DNA of 64,000 nucleotides from positions 186,001 to 250,000 of the forward strand of contig NZ_LECU01000003.1 of assembly GCF_001027745.1 (NCBI RefSeq), in the 5' to 3' direction. Every line of letters begins with the position of its first letter. Position 1 is the stretch's first letter. Below, one piece after another: positions 1 to 8,357 of this stretch. This DNA is from Pedobacter sp. BMA. Its GTDB lineage: Bacteria; Bacteroidota; Bacteroidia; Sphingobacteriales; Sphingobacteriaceae. Position numbers and translations under genes: made by a program. The notes below the pieces were generated by a model that was not told the DNA's origin, did no database searches, and worked only from the letters and a program-made list of their open reading frames with translations.

Positions 1-1011
1 CCCTAAAAGATTTGAATTCACTTCATCTCCGTAAACATTCACACCATCATAGCCCGGATCTGAAATCCTGTCCCCCGGCTTTACACTGTTTGAAACCCTG
101 TCGTAGTTAGCGTAGTTATTGCCAAACCAGTCTTTAGCCTGAAGGAATGAAAAAGCACCCTTTATCCCGAACTTATTATTCCATGACTTAGCCACACGAA
201 CATCAAGCTGATTGAACGGTTGAACACTACTGTTGTCGTCATTTACATGGTTAACCCCCGTTTTATACTGAAAACTGGCGCCCTGGTATTTAAAAGGATC
301 TTTCGAAGTCATCAGCAATGTACCATTAATCCCCCCGGCACCGTACAATGCAGAAGATGCGCCGGGAAGTAGTTCTACATTATCCACATCAAGCTCTGTA
401 ATGCCTACAATGTTTCCCACAGAGAAATTAAGCCCTGGGGCTTGATTATCCATTCCATCAATAAACTGATTGAAACGCGTGTTTCCATTGGAATTGAAAC
501 CCCTCGTATTGATTGATTTAAAAGTCAAACTCTGGGTACTGCCTTCTACTCCCTTCATATTGGTAATCGCATCATAAAATGAGGGTGCTGCAATTTCCCT
601 TATTGATGCTGCGCTCATTCTTTCAATAGAAACCGGCGACTCCAGGATACGTTCGGGGGTTCTGGATGCAGAAACCACTACATCCCCGCCAAGTACAACA
701 GCCGTTTCCATTTCGAAAGTAATACCAGCTGTAGATCCGGTTATCTGTTGCTCTACTGTTCCAAAACCCACATATGAGGCGACTAACGTGAACGGAACCT
801 TTGCCGTTGTAGTAAATGAAAAACTTCCGGTTGCCGATGTAGCACCACCCCCGGTTTGCCCTTTTATGGTTAAACTTACTCCGGCAAGACCTTCTTTGGA
901 TTGCTTATCTCTTACCGTTCCGCTAACGGTAATATTCTGTGCCTGTGCAGCGAAGTTAAGGGTGCACATCAAAATCGACACAAAAAAGATTTGTGTAAAA
1001 ATTCTGCTCAT
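1..1011 (-). CDS. TonB-dependent receptor, N-terminal part (cut by window edge)
   Basis: Reading leftward from an ATG at 1011, 337 codons stay open to the window edge, so the C-terminal barrel is missing. A signal peptide (about residues 1-23, ending near AAQAQ) is followed by a carboxypeptidase-regulatory-like beta domain (about 25-105, with the usual GTVRDKQSKEGLAGVS-type opening) and a plug domain (from about residue 115; features such as NTRGFNSNGNTRFNQFIDG and LLPGASSALYG). Receptors of this kind take up siderophores, metals, cobalamin or glycans across the outer membrane, powered by TonB. The substrate cannot be read from this part. The gene is divergent from the acylase at 1211. An inverted repeat at 1078-1092 in its upstream region resembles one before the Zur-type operon at 8756, which would fit a metal receptor. 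That link is inference. Confidence 0.9.
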   Translation of the reverse strand, partial: MSRIFTQIFFVSILMCTLNFAAQAQNITVSGTVRDKQSKEGLAGVSLTIKGQTGGGATSATGSFSFTTTAKVPFTLVASYVGFGTVEQQITGSTAGITFEMETAVVLGGDVVVSASRTPERILESPVSIERMSAASIREIAAPSFYDAITNMKGVEGSTQSLTFKSINTRGFNSNGNTRFNQFIDGMDNQAPGLNFSVGNIVGITELDVDNVELLPGASSALYGAGGINGTLLMTSKDPFKYQGASFQYKTGVNHVNDDNSSVQPFNQLDVRVAKSWNNKFGIKGAFSFLQAKDWFGNNYANYDRVSNSVKPGDRISDPGYDGVNVYGDEVNSNLLG

Positions 1012-1077
1012 AAATGATCGTAGATTTGGTTGTTTGTCTAATTAGTTATCTAAACTTAAACCCTTTTTTCCACTTAA

Positions 1078-1092
1078 GCAAATTATGTTTGC
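1078..1092. promoter_or_regulatory. Inverted repeat GCAAATTATGTTTGC upstream of the TonB receptor
   Basis: A perfect palindromic pair (GCAAA-N5-TTTGC) lies 67 bp upstream of the receptor start, in the 199-bp divergent spacer. Read on the minus strand its core, CATAA flanked by GCAAA and TTTGC, resembles the operator candidate at 8822-8838 (GCAA-CATAA-TTGC). It may be a binding site for the Fur/Zur-type regulator encoded at 5015-5452. The arm spacing differs by two bases between the sites, so shared recognition is uncertain. Confidence 0.4.
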
Positions 1093-1210
1093 ATAATATT
1101 TCGCATCTTGTTTCGTAATTTTGAATGACAAACGAATTATTGCATTTTGCAATGAACATAAATCATCATTTTACGCTAACTTAGTATCCTGAGATTTTCA
1201 GTTAACCACT

Positions 1211-3640
1211 ATGAACAAAGTTAAAGCGCTGTTTTGCATCATCATACCTATTGCCCTTGCTTTTTTATTTAATACCAAACTGGGCAGCACTCCCCCACTT
1301 TTAAAATTTCTGAATCCTTTTATGGGTTTCTGGCAAAATGCCGAGAACAATCATTTTATGTTCAACCATAAGGCGAAAATTAAAGGTGCCATTGATCAGA
1401 TCGAAATCGTATTCGATGACCGGATGATCCCTCATATTTTTGCAAAGAATGATCATGATCTTTACCTTGCTCAGGGATATGTGACCGCTATGCACCGCTT
1501 ATGGCAAATGGATTTCCAGACCAGGTTTGCCGCCGGAAGAATTAGTGAGGTGGTGGGCGAGAAGGCCATTGAGGTAGACCGCTATCAAAGAAGAATGGGC
1601 ATGGTATATGGCGCTGAAAACTCACTCAAGGGAATGATGGCAGACCCAAAATCTAAAGAAATGATCCTGGCTTATACAGCGGGAATAAATGCTTACATCA
1701 AAACCTTATCAAAGGCCAATTATCCATTAGAATATAAAATACTCGATTTTAAACCAGAGGAGTGGACACCAGTAAAATGCGCGTTGCTGCTGAAACAGAT
1801 GTCGGCCGTGCTGGCCATGGGCTCTGATGAGTTCTACATGACCAATATTCTGAAGAAATTCGGACCTGAAATTACAAAAAATCTTTTTCCAGACTACCCT
1901 TTCCGTGAAGACCCGATTATTCCGGTAGGCACCAAATGGGACTTTTCTCCCCTTCCCACTCCTAAAACTCCGGAAAGCTTTACACAGGCACTCACCGGTG
2001 AAGTAAAAACCAAAGAAAAGGTAGAAGGTATAGGGAGCAATAACTGGGCAATGTCCGGATCTAAAACTGCATCAGGTTTCCCCATTTTAGCCAACGATCC
2101 GCACCTTGACCTCACCCTGCCTTCCATCTGGTATCAGATTCAGCTCCACGCACCTGGAATTAATACCTATGGCGTTTCATTGCCTGGTGCTCCGGGTGTG
2201 ATCATTGGTTTTAATCAAAAAATTGCCTGGGGTGTAACCAATGTCGCAGCAGATGTGCTCGATTTTTATCAGATTAAGTTTAAAGATTCCAGCCATAATG
2301 AATACTGGTATAACAATAAGTGGAATGCCACCACTAAAAGAATGGAAACCATTAAAATCCGTGGAGGTAAAGATGAGGTTGACACGGTATTTTATACGCA
2401 TCATGGTCCTGTAGTTTATTTCCAGAAACCCAAGTACGGCAGAGCGGACAATGTGCCGGTTGGAGATGCACTGCGCTGGATTGCACATGATAGTTCCAAT
2501 GAGCTGATGACTTTTTACAAACTTAACCGCGGTGAAAACTATAATGATTACCGTAAAGCGCTTACCTATTATACCGCCCCGGCTCAAAACTTCGTTTTTG
2601 CAAGTGTAGACAATGATATTGCCATTACACCGAACGGGAAATTCCCACTGAAGTGGAAAGATCAGGGTAAGTTTATCTTAGATGGTACTGATCCGGCATA
2701 CGACTGGCAAGGTTGGATTCCAGCTGCGCAAAACCCTACGGTTAAAAATCCACCAAGGGGATTCGTAAGCTCTGCTAACCAGTCGTCAACCGATCCGTCC
2801 TACCCTTATTACATTAACTGGGAGTTTGCTCCCTACGAGCGTGGGAAACGAATTAACGATAAACTGGCAGCTATGAATAAAGCAACGGCAGACAGCATCC
2901 GTTTGATGCAAACCGATAGTTACAGCATTCTTGCACAAAACCTGCTCCCTGCCATCACCCCATTATTAAATACGGAGCAACTTAACGCCACACAAAAAGA
3001 AGCTTTAAGTTATATCAATAAGTGGAACAAGCGTTACGATGCCGATCAGATTGCAGCCAGCGTTTTTGAAATCTGGACCAAGCGCCTCTCCAAAAATATC
3101 TGGGCAGACGAGTTCGAAGTGAAAGGAATTCCTATGCGTTATCCATCCCGCGACCGTACGGTTGAAATGATTTTAAAAGAGCCAGATGCAACCTGGTACG
3201 ACAATATCAGCACTGCTCAGAAAGAAAGCCTGACCGATCTGGTTAATGAGGCTTTCAAATACAGTTGTGATAGCCTGGAGCGCAGGTTTGGCCCAATCAA
3301 TAAAGACTGGAACTGGAGCAACGTGAAACAGACGAATGTGCCCCACCTGGCAAAAATACCAGGCTTCGGATCTAAAGTATTACAAATCGGTGGTGCGAAA
3401 AGTACCATTAATGCATTGGGAGAAACCAATGGTCCTTCATGGAGAATGGTCATTGAACTGGGTAAAAAACCAAAAGGGCATGGTGTTTATCCTGGTGGTC
3501 AGTCCGGTAACCCCGGAAGTAAATTCTACGATAACATGATCGATACCTGGGCAAGCGGTCAGCTTTATGATCTGTTTTATATGCAAACACCCAACGATAA
3601 CTCAGGAAAAATAATTTCAAGGTTAAAAATTTCTAAATAG
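1211..3640 (+). CDS. Penicillin acylase family (Ntn-hydrolase) protein
   Basis: An 809-residue protein of the penicillin amidase/acyl-homoserine-lactone acylase (peptidase S45) family. These are made as one chain and cut themselves into two subunits. The N-terminal Ser of the beta subunit is the nucleophile. A membrane anchor or signal sequence covers about residues 6-24. Ser276 in the sequence GIGSNNWAMSG is the expected autocleavage point and catalytic residue, and SANQSS near residue 523 carries the usual conserved Asn. Length is normal for the family. The product is probably periplasmic and hydrolyses an N-acyl amide bond; beta-lactam, acyl-lactone or other substrates cannot be told apart from sequence. 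The small membrane protein at 3646 follows after 5 bp, so the two are probably co-transcribed. Confidence 0.92.
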   Translation: MNKVKALFCIIIPIALAFLFNTKLGSTPPLLKFLNPFMGFWQNAENNHFMFNHKAKIKGAIDQIEIVFDDRMIPHIFAKNDHDLYLAQGYVTAMHRLWQMDFQTRFAAGRISEVVGEKAIEVDRYQRRMGMVYGAENSLKGMMADPKSKEMILAYTAGINAYIKTLSKANYPLEYKILDFKPEEWTPVKCALLLKQMSAVLAMGSDEFYMTNILKKFGPEITKNLFPDYPFREDPIIPVGTKWDFSPLPTPKTPESFTQALTGEVKTKEKVEGIGSNNWAMSGSKTASGFPILANDPHLDLTLPSIWYQIQLHAPGINTYGVSLPGAPGVIIGFNQKIAWGVTNVAADVLDFYQIKFKDSSHNEYWYNNKWNATTKRMETIKIRGGKDEVDTVFYTHHGPVVYFQKPKYGRADNVPVGDALRWIAHDSSNELMTFYKLNRGENYNDYRKALTYYTAPAQNFVFASVDNDIAITPNGKFPLKWKDQGKFILDGTDPAYDWQGWIPAAQNPTVKNPPRGFVSSANQSSTDPSYPYYINWEFAPYERGKRINDKLAAMNKATADSIRLMQTDSYSILAQNLLPAITPLLNTEQLNATQKEALSYINKWNKRYDADQIAASVFEIWTKRLSKNIWADEFEVKGIPMRYPSRDRTVEMILKEPDATWYDNISTAQKESLTDLVNEAFKYSCDSLERRFGPINKDWNWSNVKQTNVPHLAKIPGFGSKVLQIGGAKSTINALGETNGPSWRMVIELGKKPKGHGVYPGGQSGNPGSKFYDNMIDTWASGQLYDLFYMQTPNDNSGKIISRLKISK

Positions 3641-3645
3641 TCACC

Positions 3646-4005
3646 ATGGTTTTCATCGTCATATTAATAGTCTGTTTTCTACTGCAAATGGTTGCCCCAT
3701 GGTGGATCATTATTGTGATTTCCTTTGCTACATGTGGCATCATCGGTAAAACCGGAAGAATAGCATTCTGGCAATCGTTCCTGGCCATCTTCTTACTCTG
3801 GATAGGTTACTCCCTGTTTAAAAGCCTGCCAAATGATAACCTGTTAGCTGGGCGCGTCGCGGTAATGACCGGGATAAAACTCTGGTGGGCGCTGTTATTG
3901 GTTACCGGACTTTTGAGCGGACTTGTTGCCGGTATCGGTGGTTACTGTGGCTATCATTTCCGCATGGCGATGCTCGCCAAAAAAACTGACGATAAAATAG
4001 CATAA
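3646..4005 (+). CDS. Small integral membrane protein, unknown function
   Basis: A 119-residue hydrophobic protein with about four membrane segments (residues 1-20, 22-40, 42-60, 80-105) and a short basic C-terminus (AKKTDDKIA). It starts 5 bp after the acylase stop codon and ends 20 bp before the LuxE-like gene. I do not recognise a family. The tight spacing suggests it belongs with the acylase. Antisense frames here are not coding. Confidence 0.7.
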   Translation: MVFIVILIVCFLLQMVAPWWIIIVISFATCGIIGKTGRIAFWQSFLAIFLLWIGYSLFKSLPNDNLLAGRVAVMTGIKLWWALLLVTGLLSGLVAGIGGYCGYHFRMAMLAKKTDDKIA

Positions 4006-4012
4006 TGCTTTG

Positions 4013-4020
4013 TACTTTTG
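4013..4020 (+). promoter_or_regulatory. Bacteroidota -7 box TACTTTTG before the LuxE-like gene
   Basis: The sequence fits the Bacteroidota -7 consensus TAnnTTTG. It lies inside the longest possible reading frame of the LuxE-like gene (which would open with TTG at 4010) and ends exactly 4 bases before a GTG at 4025. It therefore argues for the GTG as the true start, on a transcript with almost no leader. The ligA promoter shows the same arrangement. I see no clear -33 TTTG. Confidence 0.45.
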
Positions 4021-4024
4021 TTGC

Positions 4025-5008
4025 GTGATCCAGAGCCCAAAAGAAATATTTACAATCAATTCTCCTGAAGCATTTGCCACATTTGCCCTGGATATTTTCA
4101 GGTTCCAGGCGCAACACTGCTTGGTTTATCAGGCCTATATTCAGAATCTACGGGTGATAGCCGAGGAGGTAAAAAGCGTAAATCAGATTCCTTTTCTGCC
4201 AATTTCTTTTTTCAAATCGCATCAGATCATAAGCAGTTCTTCCCCTGTAGAAGTTACTTTCAGTAGCTCAGGTACTACGGGAATGGTCACCAGCAGTCAT
4301 CACGTAACAGATGCCAGTTTATACGAACAAAGTTACCTTCAGGCATTCACTAAATTTTATGGCCCTGTTGATGAATATTGCTTCTTAGCACTTCTGCCTT
4401 CCTATCAGCAAAGATCAGGCTCCTCACTGATTTATATGGTAAACGACCTGATAGAGAAAAGCAATCACCCGCAAAGCGGATACTTCCTCTACAACCATGA
4501 TGATCTTTTTACTTTATTAAGCACCCTGAAGGCGAAAAAACAAAAAACAGTTCTTATCGGGGTCACTTACGCTTTACTTGATTTTATCGAACAGTACCAA
4601 ATGCATTTCCCGGAACTCATTGTAATGGAAACCGGTGGAATGAAGGGCAAAAGAAAAGAAATGGTTCGCGAGGAATTACATGAGCAACTGACCAAAGGGT
4701 TTGGTGTGCCTGCGATCCACAGTGAATACGGCATGACAGAATTACTTTCACAGGCCTACTCTTTGGGCGAGGGCGTATTCAATTGCCCGAACTGGATGAA
4801 GGTTTTGATCCGCGACACCAATGATCCTCTATCCCTTATTCCGGATGGAAAAACCGGAGGAATTAATGTGATTGACCTGGCCAATATCAATTCCTGCGCT
4901 TTCATTGCTACTCAGGATCTGGGGAGAATTAATCCGGATGGAAGTTTTGAAGTGTTAGGTCGCTTCGATAATGCTGATATCAGGGGCTGTAATTTGCTGG
5001 TACAGTAA
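4025..5008 (+). CDS. LuxE-like acyl-protein synthetase / adenylate-forming enzyme
   Basis: About 327 residues from the GTG at 4025. The family (acyl-protein synthetase LuxE, related to phenylacetate-CoA ligases) activates a carboxylic acid as acyl-adenylate and passes it to a protein thiol. The ATP-binding loop SSSGTTGMVTSS is at about residues 79-90, ETGGMKGKR at about 203, a conserved HSEYGMTELLSQAYS at about 233, and a C-terminal segment with DLGRINPDGSFEVLGRFDNADIRG-type residues. Bacteroidota carry such stand-alone LuxE homologues without luciferase; their substrate is not established. It follows the acylase and small membrane protein and faces the Fur-type gene tail to tail with only a 6-bp gap. 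The start is set by the promoter-like box at 4013-4020. Confidence 0.8.
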   Translation: MIQSPKEIFTINSPEAFATFALDIFRFQAQHCLVYQAYIQNLRVIAEEVKSVNQIPFLPISFFKSHQIISSSSPVEVTFSSSGTTGMVTSSHHVTDASLYEQSYLQAFTKFYGPVDEYCFLALLPSYQQRSGSSLIYMVNDLIEKSNHPQSGYFLYNHDDLFTLLSTLKAKKQKTVLIGVTYALLDFIEQYQMHFPELIVMETGGMKGKRKEMVREELHEQLTKGFGVPAIHSEYGMTELLSQAYSLGEGVFNCPNWMKVLIRDTNDPLSLIPDGKTGGINVIDLANINSCAFIATQDLGRINPDGSFEVLGRFDNADIRGCNLLVQ

Positions 5009-5014
5009 ATAAAC

Positions 5015-5452
5015 TTAATTTACTTTATCTGTACAAGCAGAGCAAATACCTGTCGCGATCAGGTTTAAATGCTGCACCTTAAAACCAGATGGCACCTTAG
5101 GGACCGGTATTTTCACGCTTTCCAGGCAATATATTTTGTGGCAGTTGTCGCAATCAAAATGCACATGTTCATCATGGTGCTGGTGTGCATCACAACCATC
5201 CGAGCAAATGGCATAATTAGCGGTGCCATGGCTATCAAGAACTTTGTGAATAATTCCTTTTTCTTCAAAGGCTTGCAGCACGCGGTAAAGTGTTACCCGG
5301 TCCACCACTTTTCCCATTACCTGTTCCAGGTAAGGCTGAGATGTTGCAGAATCCCTTCCACTCAAAATTTCCAGCACCTGCAACCTTGCACCAGTACGTT
5401 TTAGGCCGTTTTTTACCAGAAGTTCTTCAAAGCGGGTGATATTATTATCCAT
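5015..5452 (-). CDS. Fur-family metalloregulator, probably zinc-sensing (Zur-like)
   Basis: A 145-residue Fur-family repressor. It has an N-terminal winged helix (residues 1-80; QPYLEQ and RVTLYRVLQAFEEKGI are typical) and a C-terminal metal and dimer domain. Two CxxC pairs (C101/C104 and C137/C140) form the structural zinc site. A His/Cys-rich stretch (C83, C87, H90, H92, H93, H96, H98) supplies likely sensory ligands. It is the last gene of a leftward run beginning with the MerC-like gene, so it would be autoregulated if the operator candidates at 8786-8838 are real. Zinc rather than iron or peroxide is inferred from the neighbours and the dense Cys/His set; Fur or PerR function cannot be excluded. 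Confidence 0.88.
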   Translation of the reverse strand: MDNNITRFEELLVKNGLKRTGARLQVLEILSGRDSATSQPYLEQVMGKVVDRVTLYRVLQAFEEKGIIHKVLDSHGTANYAICSDGCDAHQHHDEHVHFDCDNCHKIYCLESVKIPVPKVPSGFKVQHLNLIATGICSACTDKVN

Positions 5453-5472
5453 ATTCTTACAAAAATAAGCAA

Positions 5473-5916
5473 TTAAACAATGATTTTTGCATGCCTGATA
5501 CTGATCGGAGGAGCATAACTGGCATCCTTATGCTCCAGTATCAGTAGGCCGCTTACGTGAATAGGCTTTTCGGTAAAGGGAATAGCATTTTCCATTTCGA
5601 TCATGATCATCACCGGAACGCCGTTTTGCCCGCAGAAAAAACACTGGTTAACCGGGAGTGTAGCCAGGAGGAATTTTTGCTGCTTTTGCCCGCTTTTAAT
5701 GGGTATGAGATATCCCCGTAAATCAAAGTTTTTATTTTCGAAACGCCGGATTGTTTCTGTAAAAATCGGGAAGAGCGCGTTCTTCTCTGTAAGTTCAAAC
5801 TTAACCGAACCGATAATATCCCAGTTCATTGAACGAAGTTGATCATTCGGGTTATGGGTCTGGGCCTTTAGAAAAACATTACTTAAAATTAATATCAACA
5901 ACATTAACTTTTTCAT
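5473..5916 (-). CDS. Secreted CxxC protein, DUF3299-like, copy 2
   Basis: A 147-residue exported protein with a signal peptide (residues 1-18, ending KAQT) and one CxxC (C92/C95 in NQCFFCGQNGVPVM). It is paralogous to the gene just upstream (5913-6350): same length, CxxC at the same residue numbers, shared opening LRxxNWxxxG and shared DLRGYLIPIKSGQ / ELPGYIIPTKVGT block. The fold resembles DUF3299-type periplasmic proteins that I recall accompanying metal-related ABC transporters in other bacteria. The start overlaps the stop of copy 1 by 4 bases. A role in metal binding or thiol chemistry in the periplasm is inferred. Confidence 0.72.
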   Translation of the reverse strand: MKKLMLLILILSNVFLKAQTHNPNDQLRSMNWDIIGSVKFELTEKNALFPIFTETIRRFENKNFDLRGYLIPIKSGQKQQKFLLATLPVNQCFFCGQNGVPVMIMIEMENAIPFTEKPIHVSGLLILEHKDASYAPPISIRHAKIIV

Positions 5917-6350
5917 ATTTGAACAGCGTTAAGTAGAAAAAATTCCGACCGGTCGTCTCCTGAATCATTAATCAGCAATTTACCCCTGATCTTAACTGGT
6001 TTGTCCGTCCATTCTATAGGGTGTTTCATTTTTACTTCAATCATGGAAGGGATATCCCCCGAACCACAGTAAGGGCAGGATTCCAGGGGAACGATTGAGA
6101 ACATAAATTCCGAAAAGTCAGTTCCAACTTTTGTTGGAATAATATATCCAGGCAGTTCAATTACTTTGTTATTGATCGCCCGAAGTTCCGGAGGGAACAC
6201 AGTTTGCCATACCAAAGGCTTTACCTGTTTTTCGTACTTCAAGCCTAATAGATTCCAGTTGGCCGTCCTCAAATTTACATGCCCCGGGGGCTGGGCAAAG
6301 CAATAGCCGCATGTAAAGGCTAAAACTATTGTAAGTACTGCACTTCTCAT
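5913..6350 (-). CDS. Secreted CxxC protein, DUF3299-like, copy 1
   Basis: A 145-residue exported protein with a signal peptide (residues 1-19, ending CFAQ). The conserved block ELPGYIIPTKVGT (about 65-77) is followed by SCPYCGSGDIPSMIEV with C92/C95. It is a tandem duplicate of the downstream gene and overlaps the ABC permease stop by one base (both use position 6350). It belongs to the seven-gene leftward operon ending in the Fur-type regulator. The function is unproven. The pair of near-identical layouts suggests two subunits or two substrate-binding partners of the transporter. Confidence 0.72.
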   Translation of the reverse strand: MRSAVLTIVLAFTCGYCFAQPPGHVNLRTANWNLLGLKYEKQVKPLVWQTVFPPELRAINNKVIELPGYIIPTKVGTDFSEFMFSIVPLESCPYCGSGDIPSMIEVKMKHPIEWTDKPVKIRGKLLINDSGDDRSEFFLLNAVQI

Positions 6351-7570
6351 TATCGTTCGCTGGTTAAAGTTTTAGCAATATCCACTTTAAAAACCTGGAA
6401 AGCCGGCAATAAAGCCGCTAATACACCAATCACTATGCCGGCCAGAAGTAAATAGAGTTCATCAGTCATAAAATAAAACCCATTTAGTTTAGCCTGTGCC
6501 GCTTCCTGGAAAAATCCGATGACATAAAGTGACCCATGACCAATCAGTATTCCTACGATCGCTCCGGCGACGGTTAACTGTAAGCTCTCCATCAACACTA
6601 AAAAGAATAGTTTAAACTTCGAAGCACCTAAACAGCGCATAATCGCCAAATCATATTTCCTCTCCTTCATTGAATTGTATAAACTGATAAAAATGCTCAG
6701 ACCAGAGATCAGCATGATAAAAGCAGCAAACCATTTCAGGGTATCAATCCCTATACCGATAAGGGAAAACAAACGGGCACTTTCCATTGCCGGAGAGGCA
6801 GCCTGCATATTTGTGCTTTTATTCACCATACGGGGAAAAACCACCACAGACATTGGCGAACGGTATTGAATCAGTAAGGCCGTAATTTCCCTGTTGTTAA
6901 TTTCCGCTTTGCTATCCTGCTGGCTATCCTGGTGTTCATCTTGATGTTCATTACCTTCATGCATTTTATAAACGCTCCCGATATTGGTCAGTATAAGCTG
7001 ATCGGTAACATTGCCTTGAGGCTTTAAAATCCCCATTACCCTGTAAGCATGTTGCTTGTGCACATCATCACTACCGGACAGGCCGTGTGCACCAAAAAAG
7101 GTATCTCCAACCTTTAAGCCCGTAGTCCTGGCCACTTCACTTCCAATAGTGGTTTCAAGGTCTTTTTCCCAGAATTTCCCCCAGCCAAGATCGAGTCCGT
7201 AAAGCGCGATAAAGGACTGGTCAGTTCCCACTATGCGGTTTCCCATATAGTTATCGCCCAGTGCAAGTGGTACGGCAAGCCTTACCATTGGGTTCTCTGC
7301 CAGTTTCCGGGCATCTGAAACAGGAATATTTCCCGTCGGAAAATCAATATGATAAATGCTGCTTAAGATCAATTGCAAAGGACTTCCTTTGGCGCCTACC
7401 ACTACATCAATATCCTTAGCATTCTCTTCCAGTTTACTGCTGATTTGCTGAGTGGCCAGCATCAATATGGACAGAATTCCAATGCCGAAAGCCACCAAAG
7501 TGATATTTAAAAACGCCGTGAGTTTATTCCTAAGCAGGTTCTTTCTTCCTATGGTAAAAATACTGATCAT
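6350..7570 (-). CDS. ABC transporter permease, FtsX/MacB/LolC type
   Basis: A 406-residue permease with one N-terminal membrane helix (about 20-42), a large periplasmic MacB-type domain (about 45-270) and three C-terminal helices (about 272-298, 320-350, 370-395) with the FtsX-domain signature KERKYDLAIMRCLGASKFKLF. The periplasmic domain carries a His/Asp/Gln-rich loop at about 204-220 (HEGNEHQDEHQDSQQD) that looks like a metal-binding insertion. MacB-type systems work as mechanotransmitters rather than classical importers. The start overlaps the ATPase stop by 4 bases. Together with the ATPase, MerC-like protein and CxxC proteins it probably handles metal or metal-protein traffic. Confidence 0.88.
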   Translation of the reverse strand: MISIFTIGRKNLLRNKLTAFLNITLVAFGIGILSILMLATQQISSKLEENAKDIDVVVGAKGSPLQLILSSIYHIDFPTGNIPVSDARKLAENPMVRLAVPLALGDNYMGNRIVGTDQSFIALYGLDLGWGKFWEKDLETTIGSEVARTTGLKVGDTFFGAHGLSGSDDVHKQHAYRVMGILKPQGNVTDQLILTNIGSVYKMHEGNEHQDEHQDSQQDSKAEINNREITALLIQYRSPMSVVVFPRMVNKSTNMQAASPAMESARLFSLIGIGIDTLKWFAAFIMLISGLSIFISLYNSMKERKYDLAIMRCLGASKFKLFFLVLMESLQLTVAGAIVGILIGHGSLYVIGFFQEAAQAKLNGFYFMTDELYLLLAGIVIGVLAALLPAFQVFKVDIAKTLTSER

Positions 7571-8193
7571 AACAGGTATGCATTAGAAATAAAAGGCTGA
7601 ATGCGCTGATCGTGAGTGGCCACCAGTAATGCTGCTCCGTTGGCTTGTGCCTGTTCCCTGAGCATGGTAATGACCTGTACGGCATTCACATCATCGAGAC
7701 TTGACGTCGGTTCATCGGCGATCAAAAGGTCGGGCTTATTTACAAGCGCCCTCGCTACGCTAACCCTTTGAAGCTGTCCCTGACTTAACTGATCAGGAAA
7801 TTTATCTTTCTCATCGATGATATTCAAACTTTCCAAAAGCATTAACTGGTGCTCCTGATCGGTTGTGAGGCCAGCCATGGAGGCCGCTATATCCAGGTTT
7901 TCGATGACGCTAAGTGAACGGATAAGGTGCGGGCGCTGGAATACAATGCCAATCCGGGCACCTCTGAATTTATCCATTTCCCGTAGGGTTAATCCGTATA
8001 ATGGCACCCCATCAATGAGCACCTCTCCTGAAGTGGGTTTCAAAAGTCCTGAAAGAATATTCATCAAGGTGCTTTTACCACTACCTGATGCGCCAAGCAG
8101 AAGCCAGTGTTCCATGGCCGCTATGTTTAAATCCGGAAAATTTATGACCCGTCCCCCCGGGTAGTGGTGTGATAAAGATTTTATGCTGATCAT
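7567..8193 (-). CDS. ABC transporter ATPase, LolD/MacB type
   Basis: A 208-residue nucleotide-binding subunit. It has Walker A GASGSGKST (34-42), Q-loop near VFQRPHL (84-90), signature LSQGQLQR (136-143), Walker B LLIADEP (156-162), SSLDD D-loop and a His switch in ATHDQR near the end. This set fits the LolD/MacB/FtsE class that pairs with FtsX-type permeases, which is what follows with a 4-base overlap. The ATG overlaps the stop of the 52-residue gene upstream. Confidence 0.93.
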   Translation of the reverse strand: MISIKSLSHHYPGGRVINFPDLNIAAMEHWLLLGASGSGKSTLMNILSGLLKPTSGEVLIDGVPLYGLTLREMDKFRGARIGIVFQRPHLIRSLSVIENLDIAASMAGLTTDQEHQLMLLESLNIIDEKDKFPDQLSQGQLQRVSVARALVNKPDLLIADEPTSSLDDVNAVQVITMLREQAQANGAALLVATHDQRIQPFISNAYLL

Positions 8194-8348
8194 CGTTGTG
8201 GATGTTTTGAGTTCGTTTTGATTACATTTTTTATGGCATAGCGCTTGTAGGCAGCTTGTGCATCGGCACTTCCATGCCTGCAGGCTGGATTAAGCATAGA
8301 AATAAAGCCCAATGCCGATAGCATTACAGTTTTGCGTATCGTATTCAT
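8190..8348 (-). CDS. 52-residue exported protein, putative lipoprotein
   Basis: A short frame with ATG at 8348 and TGA at 8190-8192, coupled to the ABC ATPase by overlap (TGA shares two bases with the ATG at 8193). The product begins MNTIRKTVMLSALGFISML, a typical basic-hydrophobic signal, followed by NPACRHGSADAQAA. The Cys may be a lipidation site, although NPAC is a weak lipobox. The mature part is only about 30 basic residues. The tight coupling inside the operon is the main argument that it is real. No family recognised. Confidence 0.55.
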   Translation of the reverse strand: MNTIRKTVMLSALGFISMLNPACRHGSADAQAAYKRYAIKNVIKTNSKHPQR

Positions 8349-8357
8349 TTGAAAAAA

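Noticed and set aside
788..1045. 85-residue forward frame over the TonB receptor start
   Set aside because: Antisense to the signal peptide and regulatory-like domain of a clearly coding frame; no signal, motif or ribosome site of its own.
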